Below, piece after piece: positions 1-7,435 of a stretch of DNA of 7,435 nt (position 1 is the first letter of the stretch; each line of letters starts with the position of its first letter). The notes below the pieces were generated by a model. The model did not search any database. It saw nothing but the letters and a program-made list of their open reading frames with translations, and was not told the DNA's origin. The translations under genes and the position numbers were made by a program. This stretch comes from Chromatiales bacterium. Its GTDB lineage: Bacteria; Pseudomonadota; Gammaproteobacteria; Thiohalospirales; Thiohalospiraceae. The stretch covers positions 1 through 7,435 of the forward strand of contig JALSRO010000432.1 in the NCBI GenBank assembly GCA_026984715.1, given 5' to 3'.

Positions 1-2693
<2,693 letters not shown>

Positions 2694-2701
2694 TCTCCGG
2701 T

Positions 2702-2706
2702 TCCTT
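2702..2706 (-). promoter_or_regulatory. Ribosome binding site of zipA
   Basis: The minus strand reads TAAGGAACCGGAGAATG here: AAGGA lies 8 nt before the zipA ATG and overlaps the TAA stop of smc (2705-2707). Ribosomes finishing smc would end on this site, which favours translational coupling or reinitiation. A second GGAG lies closer but only 2 nt from the start, so AAGGA is the better-spaced candidate. Confidence 0.65.
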
Positions 2707-5700
2707 ATGCACTGGCAGCCATGGCGGCTGCTTCATCGATATCCACCGCCACCAGACGGGAGACACCGGGTTCTTTCATGGTGATGCCGTTCAGTTGTTG
2801 AGACAGTTCCATGGTGATCTTGTTGTGGGTGATGAAGATGAACTGGGTTTTGTCGGACATCTCTCGAACCAGATCGCAGAACCGCCCCACATTGGCGTCG
2901 TCGAGCGGTGCATCTACCTCGTCCAGCATACAGAAGGGCGCCGGGTTGAGATGGAAAATGGAGAATACCAGCGCCACGGCGGTAAGGGCCTTTTCTCCTC
3001 CCGACAGCAGATGAATGGTGCTGTTGCGCTTGCCGGGAGGGTGGGCCATGACGGTGATTCCGGTATCTAGCAGATCGTCTCCGGTGAGTTCCAGCGATGC
3101 CTTGCCCCCGCCGAACAGGCGCGGAAACATCTCCTGAAAACCGCTGTTGACCTTCTCGAAGGTGTCGCGGAAACGGCTGCGGGTTTCCCGGTCGATCTTG
3201 CGGATGGCGCTCTCCAGTGTTTCGAGCGCCTTCGTCAGATCGTCGTTCTGCGCATCCAGGTAGTTCTTGCGCTCTTCCGACTGCTGATACTCTTCAATCG
3301 CGGCCAGGTTGATCGGGCCGAGCCGTGATATTTTCTGTTCCAGGGTGGCCAGCCGAGTCTGCCACTCTTGTTCGTCGGCCTCTTCCGGCATGGTCTCGAA
3401 CAGGGCTGTCAGGTTGTGGCCGGCCTCTTCCAGCTGCTCCTGCTGGGTCTGGCGGCGTGTTTTCAGATCCTGCCAGGTCATGCGTGCCTGCTCTACCGCA
3501 CTGCGCATCTGCTCGATCTCCTGCTCGATCCGGCTGCGGGTGCTGTCCAGTTCACGAATATGGTGTTCGATGGTTTCCACCTGGCGCCGGGCCTCGCCCA
3601 TCTCCTGTTCGATGCTGCTCCGTTTGGCGAGAACCTGCTCCAGTTCGGCCGTCATCTTCTCCAGCGGGGTGTCGCCTTCCTGCAGTGCCTGTTGCAGCTC
3701 ATCCCGCCGGGTGGAGAATTGTACTCTCTGTTGCTCGATACGTTCGACCGCCTGGCGGGTGGAGGCCAGTTCGGTGTGAAGGGTCTGCAGTTTGAGTTTG
3801 ATGTCGTGGGTGGTTTCACGGTCCTGGCGGGCCTGATCGCGGCACTGTTGCAGGGTCTGCTGCAGCTGTTCCCGCCTGGCGGTCAGTTGTTCCCGCTGGG
3901 CGGCAAGGGTCTCCATCAGTGCAAGTGATTCGTTGAGCCGGGTCCGGGTGCTCTGCTGTTCCTTGCTGTTGCCGGTTGCCTGCCGGGCCAGCTCTTCCAG
4001 TTCGGTAACGATTTGCCGGGTGCGTTGCTGGATCTGCTCCTGACGCGCTTTTGCGCCGCTCAGTCTTGCCTGCACTCCCGCCACCTTGCGGTTGACCTCG
4101 TTGAGTTCGCGCTGCTGTGATTCACGCTGTTGCTCCAGGGTTTTCAGCTGTTCGCGGCCGCTGGTGAGTTCCGTATGCAGTGTTTCGATCCGGGAGGCGA
4201 GTTGTTCTACTTCGTCTGCAAGTTTCTTGAGCTCCTGTTCCCGCTCCAGCACTCCGGATTTCTCATCCACATTGCGGACTACCCGCAGCCAGTTGAATCC
4301 CAGCCAGATGCCGTCTGGTGTGATGACCGATTCGTGGGCGGCCAGTTTGCTGCGCAGGGCGAGCGCTTGCGGCAGATCATTGGCAATACGGACGGAGCCC
4401 AGCAATGGCTCCAGTGACCAGGGTGCCTTTACCTTTGCCAGCAGGGTGTGGTTGGCGGCGTCCGGGCCGGGCAGGGCGGTGGTGTCGAACAGTGTCAGTG
4501 AGCCATCCAGCTCCTGCAGGGTATCGGACAGTTCGTTCAATCCTTCGATGCAGACCGCTTCCAGGGTGTGCCCCAGTACGGTTTCCACGGCATTTTCCCA
4601 CCCCTTTTCCGCCTCGATCTCTTCTGCCAGCCGTCCCGCATCCTGAAGCTGGTTTTGCGCCAGCCACCGGCCGGTCTTTCCCTGGGTTTTGTTAAGTGCG
4701 GCCTGCTGCAGGGCTTCAAGGGAGGCCTGCCGGCCACGCAGGGTTTGCAGACGGCTGCGCAGGCTATCCAGTTGGCTGGCGAGTTCGTGATTCTTCTCGC
4801 GTTGCAGGTTGATCTGCTCAACGAGGGTGGTCTGATTTTTTTGCAGTATTCCGGCCTGCTTTTCGCTCTGTTCAAGCTCCTGCTGCAGCCGGGTGATGTC
4901 GGTCTGCCCAGAGTCGGATGGCAGACTGCTGCGCTCCTGGGTGAGGCGGGCAATGCGATTCTCCAGCTGGCTGGATTGCTGCTCCAGATTGTGCAGCCGG
5001 GTACGTTCCACCTGGGCGGTCTGTGCTGGCTCGGCGTAACGCTGGTTGAACTCGTCCCACTGCTGCTGCCACTCCTGCATGGCCTGTTCCGCAGCAGCCA
5101 GTGTGGCAGTGGACTGTTTCTCCGCCTCCTGAGCGCGGACAAGCTCCGGCTCCTGCTGTTGCAGTTCGGTCTGCAGACGTTCGATGGTCTGTTGATCGGA
5201 CTCCCTGTGTCTGTTGGCCTCCTGCCATGCCTGCTCCAGTTTCGCCAGATCCTGCTGCTGTTGCTGGCGCCGTTCGCGGGTGTGCTGGATGGCCTGTTCC
5301 AGCCGGGCGATATCGGCTCCTACGCTGTAGAATCGGCTCTGAATCCGGTTGAATATCTCCAGCCCTTCAGCGTGCAGCTGACGCTGTTTCTCGACTTCAG
5401 CCTCGTTGCTGCGCTGCTTCGATATGAGTGCTTCCAGCGCCGTTTCCAGCTCTCGGTTGCGGCTCTCCTGCTCGCCGCATTGACGGTCGAGCCGTTGCCA
5501 GCGCAGGGCGTACAGCTGCCCCTTTATCAGCCGCTCCTCCTGCTTCAGATTTTTGTAGCGGGCCGCAGTCTGGGACTGCCGTTTCAGGCGCGCCAGCTGT
5601 TTGCCCAGCTCTTCGCGCAGATCGTTGAGCCGATCCAGGTTTTCACGGGTGTGGCGGATGCGGTTTTCTGTCTCGCGGCGGCGCTCCTTGTACTTGGAGA

Positions 5701-6208
5701 TCCCCGCAGCCTCCTCGAGAAATACCCGCATCTCCTCGGGCTTGGCTTCGATGAAGCGCGAGATGGTGCCTTGCTCTATGACGGCATAGCTGCGCGGCCC
5801 CAGCCCGGTGCCGAGGAAGATACCGGTAATATCACGGCGCCGGCAGCGCACCCCGTTGAGAAAGTAGCTGGAGGTTCCTTCGCGGGTTACGGTGCGCTTG
5901 ATGGCGACCTCACTGTAGCTGGCGTATTCACCCCCCAGCCTTCCGTCGCTGTTGTCGAAGACCAGCTCGATGGAGGCCTGCCCCACCGGTTTACGGGTGC
6001 TGGAGCCGTTGAAGATGACATCACTCATCGAGTCACCGCGCAGGTGTTTGGCGGAGGACTCCCCCATCACCCAGCGTACCGCGTCGATTACGTTGGATTT
6101 TCCGCACCCGTTGGGGCCGACGATACATACCAGGTTGCTGGGAAACGGGATGGTGGTGGGATCGACGAAGGTCTTGAATCCGGCCAGCTTGATCTTGCTA
6201 AGACGCAT
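2705..6208 (-). CDS. smc: Chromosome partition protein SMC
   Basis: ATPase that organises and segregates the chromosome by DNA loop extrusion, normally with the kleisin ScpA and with ScpB (neither is in this window). The 1167-residue protein has the full SMC plan. The N-terminal ATPase half has Walker A GPNGCGKS at 31-38, an arginine (R57) at the position of the family's arginine finger, and the Q-loop glutamine in VIEQG (Q146). The first coiled coil covers about 165-500, a hinge about 505-645, and the returning coiled coil about 650-1000, both rich in Gln, Glu, Arg and Leu. The C-terminal ATPase half has the signature LSGGEK at 1068-1073, Walker B FCMLDEVDAPLDD at 1092-1104 with catalytic E1097, and the switch histidine H1128 in ITHNK. 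The ATG at 6206-6208 gives the family N-terminus MRLSKIKLAGFKTF. The frame stays open 32 codons further upstream, but that stretch has no SMC similarity and runs through the promoter region. It is the first gene of the smc-zipA-ligA operon. C28 stands where I recall glycine in most relatives. Confidence 0.98.
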   Translation of the reverse strand: MRLSKIKLAGFKTFVDPTTIPFPSNLVCIVGPNGCGKSNVIDAVRWVMGESSAKHLRGDSMSDVIFNGSSTRKPVGQASIELVFDNSDGRLGGEYASYSEVAIKRTVTREGTSSYFLNGVRCRRRDITGIFLGTGLGPRSYAVIEQGTISRFIEAKPEEMRVFLEEAAGISKYKERRRETENRIRHTRENLDRLNDLREELGKQLARLKRQSQTAARYKNLKQEERLIKGQLYALRWQRLDRQCGEQESRNRELETALEALISKQRSNEAEVEKQRQLHAEGLEIFNRIQSRFYSVGADIARLEQAIQHTRERRQQQQQDLAKLEQAWQEANRHRESDQQTIERLQTELQQQEPELVRAQEAEKQSTATLAAAEQAMQEWQQQWDEFNQRYAEPAQTAQVERTRLHNLEQQSSQLENRIARLTQERSSLPSDSGQTDITRLQQELEQSEKQAGILQKNQTTLVEQINLQREKNHELASQLDSLRSRLQTLRGRQASLEALQQAALNKTQGKTGRWLAQNQLQDAGRLAEEIEAEKGWENAVETVLGHTLEAVCIEGLNELSDTLQELDGSLTLFDTTALPGPDAANHTLLAKVKAPWSLEPLLGSVRIANDLPQALALRSKLAAHESVITPDGIWLGFNWLRVVRNVDEKSGVLEREQELKKLADEVEQLASRIETLHTELTSGREQLKTLEQQRESQQRELNEVNRKVAGVQARLSGAKARQEQIQQRTRQIVTELEELARQATGNSKEQQSTRTRLNESLALMETLAAQREQLTARREQLQQTLQQCRDQARQDRETTHDIKLKLQTLHTELASTRQAVERIEQQRVQFSTRRDELQQALQEGDTPLEKMTAELEQVLAKRSSIEQEMGEARRQVETIEHHIRELDSTRSRIEQEIEQMRSAVEQARMTWQDLKTRRQTQQEQLEEAGHNLTALFETMPEEADEQEWQTRLATLEQKISRLGPINLAAIEEYQQSEERKNYLDAQNDDLTKALETLESAIRKIDRETRSRFRDTFEKVNSGFQEMFPRLFGGGKASLELTGDDLLDTGITVMAHPPGKRNSTIHLLSGGEKALTAVALVFSIFHLNPAPFCMLDEVDAPLDDANVGRFCDLVREMSDKTQFIFITHNKITMELSQQLNGITMKEPGVSRLVAVDIDEAAAMAASA

Positions 6209-6210
6209 AA

Positions 6211-6216
6211 CTCCCT
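6211..6216 (-). promoter_or_regulatory. Ribosome binding site of smc
   Basis: The minus strand reads AGGGAGTTATG, with a purine-rich AGGGAG ending only 2 nt before the ATG. Counted from the first AGG the spacer is 5 nt, which is workable. The tight spacing is slightly unusual, but the conserved SMC N-terminus leaves little doubt about the start. Confidence 0.5.
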
Positions 6217-6244
6217 GTTGGCAACTGTGGCGATGAATGCGGAT

Positions 6245-6253
6245 TGGTATAAT
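6245..6253 (+). promoter_or_regulatory. Extended -10 promoter for queF and the kinase
   Basis: TGGTATAAT combines a perfect sigma-70 -10 hexamer (TATAAT, 6248-6253) with the TGn extension. No good -35 is present: CTGTGG at 6225-6230 has the right 17-bp spacing but matches poorly, and TTGGCA at 6218-6223 is 24 bp away, too far. Extended -10 promoters are known to work with a weak -35. Transcription would start near 6260, leaving a leader of about 25 nt before the queF ATG. That is too short for a preQ1 riboswitch or attenuator. The start position is inferred. Confidence 0.6.
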
Positions 6254-6254
6254 A
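6249..6254 (-). promoter_or_regulatory. Possible -10 element for the smc operon
   Basis: On the minus strand TATTAT (5 of 6 matches to TATAAT) lies inside GGTTATTATACC and is offset by one base from the plus-strand -10. Start would be near 6242, giving a leader of about 34 nt before the smc ATG. No convincing -35 sits 16-18 bp upstream; TTGAGG at 6268-6273 is only 13 bp away. It is proposed because an operon start is needed in this gap, but smc could also be read from a promoter inside queF. Confidence 0.35.
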
Positions 6255-6274
6255 ACCGCCAATATTACCTCAAT

Positions 6275-6278
6275 GGAG
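6275..6278 (+). promoter_or_regulatory. Ribosome binding site of queF
   Basis: GGAG lies 6 nt before the ATG at 6285. This decides the start: the in-frame ATG at 6237 lies upstream of the TATAAT promoter, and the ATG at 6273 overlaps this site and has no ribosome site of its own. The chosen start also gives the family-like N-terminus leading to F-E-N-P. Confidence 0.7.
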
Positions 6279-6284
6279 TGCTGC

Positions 6285-6674
6285 ATGCCTACCCGTCCCA
6301 GCAAACAATTGGATACATTTGAAAATCCGCTTCCGGAGCGGGATTACACCATCCATATCGAAATACCGGAATTTACCTGTTTGTGTCCCAAGACCGGGCA
6401 GCCGGATTTCGCCACGCTTTCCATCGACTATGTTCCGGACCGACTCTGCGTCGAACTGAAATCCCTGAAGCTGTATGTCTGGTCTTTTCGGGAGGAGGGC
6501 GCTTTCCATGAGGCGGTTACCAACCGGATTCTGGATGATCTGGTGCACGCCACTTCGCCGCGGTTCATGCGTCTGACCGGCAAGTTCAACGTACGTGGCG
6601 GGATCTACACAACGGTGGTTGCAGAGCATCGTCAGCCAGGCTGGGTGCCACCGTTAGCTGTTCAGCTCCCTTGA
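6285..6674 (+). CDS. queF: NADPH-dependent preQ0 reductase QueF, unimodular type
   Basis: Reduces the nitrile 7-cyano-7-deazaguanine (preQ0) to the amine preQ1 with two NADPH, the step before preQ1 is inserted into tRNA as the precursor of queuosine. It acts in the cytosol as a tunnelling-fold multimer. The 129-residue protein has the nucleophilic cysteine C34 in [11 protein letters not shown] and the proton-donor aspartate D41, seven residues apart as in B. subtilis QueF (Cys55, Asp62). The family NADPH-binding motif is present as ELKSLKLY (57-64), and the F-H-E substrate-contact motif lies at 74-76. The end segment [15 protein letters not shown] is also typical. Its size and single-module layout resemble the B. 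subtilis class (about 165 aa) rather than the two-module enzyme of about 280 aa in E. coli and Pseudomonas. It has its own promoter, divergent from smc, and its TGA overlaps the TTG start of the next gene. No other queuosine gene is visible. Confidence 0.96.
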   Translation: MPTRPSKQLDTFENPLPERDYTIHIEIPEFTCLCPKTGQPDFATLSIDYVPDRLCVELKSLKLYVWSFREEGAFHEAVTNRILDDLVHATSPRFMRLTGKFNVRGGIYTTVVAEHRQPGWVPPLAVQLP

Positions 6675-7435
6675 ACCTGTTTGTCGGCATCGATGTCGGC
6701 ACATCGGGGTGCCGGGCTGTCGCTATCGATGACCGTGGCAAACAGCGGGGGCACGCAGCGAAAACCCTGCCAGCACCACTGCGAAGAGGAAATGGCGGGG
6801 TTCAGCAGGATCCCGAAATCTGGTGGCGGTCGGTCGTTGCGGTGCTGCGGCAACTGCTTGCCACTGTCGAAGCCCGTTCCGTGCGGGCGGTTGCGGTGGA
6901 TGGCACCTCCGCCACACTGTTGCTGGTGGATGCTGCCGGGCAGCCGGTTTCTCCCGCCTTGATGTATAACGATGCGCGGGCCGTGGACGAGTCAGCACGG
7001 ATCGCGGCAGTCGCCCCATCGGATACAGCGGCGCAGGGTGCAGGTTCCGCGCTTGCCAAACTGCTCTGGTTGCAGAGTCAGCCGGGGATGAGCAAGGCGC
7101 GGTATGCCCTGCATCAGGCCGATTGGATTGCGGGACGGTTGTGTGACCGGTTTGGTTTCAGTGACTGCAATAACAGTCTCAAGCTGGGCTATGACCCGGT
7201 AAACAGAAGCTGGCCGGAATGGCTGGACCGCGTGGGGGTGCAGCGCCGGTTGCTGCCCAAGATTGTTGCTCCAGGCACGCCGGTTGGCTGCATCAGCACG
7301 GTGCTGGCTGAGAGGTTGGGGCTCTCTCCGACGGTCACTGTCGTAGCGGGAACCACCGACAGTACCGCGGCGGTAGTCGCCACGGGCGTCTCTCTCCCAG
7401 GCGATGCGGTCACCTCGCTGGGTTCCACGCTGGTG
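6671..7435 (+). CDS. FGGY-family carbohydrate kinase, possibly D-ribulokinase (3' end beyond the window)
   Basis: ATP-dependent phosphorylation of a small sugar, probably cytosolic. The 255 visible codons start at TTG 6671-6673, giving [20 protein letters not shown], and stay open to the right edge. The phosphate-binding turn of the FGGY/actin-type fold is GIDVGTSG (6-13, with D8 and T11). [12 protein letters not shown] (76-87) and ALMYNDAR (96-103) follow in the N-terminal domain. AGTTDS at 226-231 carries D230, the expected catalytic base, then [10 protein letters not shown] (244-253) opens toward the second domain. FGGY kinases are about 420-550 residues, so about half is visible. The GTSG plus DGTS plus YNDAR set recalls the cyanobacterial/plant 'xylulokinase-like' kinases reported to act on D-ribulose; this substrate is inferred from remembered motifs, and xylulose or another pentulose remains possible. 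The TTG overlaps the queF stop as TTGA and no clear ribosome site precedes it, so translation is probably coupled to queF. Confidence 0.88.
   Translation, partial: MNLFVGIDVGTSGCRAVAIDDRGKQRGHAAKTLPAPLRRGNGGVQQDPEIWWRSVVAVLRQLLATVEARSVRAVAVDGTSATLLLVDAAGQPVSPALMYNDARAVDESARIAAVAPSDTAAQGAGSALAKLLWLQSQPGMSKARYALHQADWIAGRLCDRFGFSDCNNSLKLGYDPVNRSWPEWLDRVGVQRRLLPKIVAPGTPVGCISTVLAERLGLSPTVTVVAGTTDSTAAVVATGVSLPGDAVTSLGSTLV

Noticed and set aside
6237..6284. Upstream in-frame ATG for queF (16 extra residues)
   Set aside because: It would lie upstream of the perfect TATAAT promoter, has no ribosome site, and the ATG at 6285 has GGAG at 6-nt spacing and a family-like N-terminus.
6209..6304. 32-codon upstream extension of smc
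   Set aside because: The extension reads through the divergent promoter gap and into queF, lacks SMC similarity, and the family-conserved N-terminus begins at the ATG at 6206-6208.
4568..6322. 584-codon open frame on the plus strand opposite smc, reaching past queF's start
   Set aside because: It is in the same codon-complementary register, here with smc. Its Leu/Gln-rich translation mirrors the Gln/Glu/Lys coiled coil of SMC. No domain or ribosome site supports it.
6922..6929. GCTGGTGG, identical to the E. coli Chi site
   Set aside because: A single 8-mer inside the kinase gene falls on ordinary codons (LLLVD) in GC-rich DNA; the Chi sequence of this organism is unknown and one copy shows no enrichment.

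Overview
The window looks like a chromosomal housekeeping segment from a free-living or symbiotic gammaproteobacterium with moderately high GC. The reasons are the minus-strand order smc-zipA-ligA, known from Pseudomonas and several gammaproteobacterial sulfur-oxidiser lineages; a ZipA, a division protein essentially restricted to Gammaproteobacteria; and a long SMC of the SMC-ScpAB type rather than MukB. The species cannot be named from the sequence alone.

Layout. Bases 1-6208 are one tightly packed minus-strand operon, read right to left: smc (3504 bp), an 11-bp gap, zipA (846 bp), a 4-bp ATGA overlap, then ligA, which runs off the left edge with all but its BRCT domain present. Bases 6209-6284 are the only real intergenic space. 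This 76-bp divergent promoter region carries a perfect TATAAT with a TG extension for the plus strand, and an overlapping TATTAT that could serve smc on the minus strand. Bases 6285-6674 on the plus strand encode a short, unimodular QueF. It is joined by a 4-bp TTGA overlap to an FGGY-family sugar kinase that runs off the right edge with only its N-terminal domain region visible.

How the genes work together. The left operon combines chromosome organisation (SMC), divisome anchoring (ZipA, tethering FtsZ to the membrane) and NAD-dependent DNA nick sealing (LigA). The order is conserved, but the three proteins are not known to form one complex. The right unit makes preQ1 for tRNA queuosine modification (QueF) and phosphorylates a small sugar, by motif resemblance possibly D-ribulose. 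The functional reason for this pairing is not evident.

I found no tRNA or rRNA gene, mobile element, CRISPR array, prophage part or clear terminator, and no evidence of a new multi-gene system. The best second looks are the back-to-back overlapping promoter, the queF-kinase translational coupling, and the unimodular QueF in a gammaproteobacterial setting. The two very long plus-strand frames opposite ligA and smc are explained by codon-register complementarity and are not proposed as genes.
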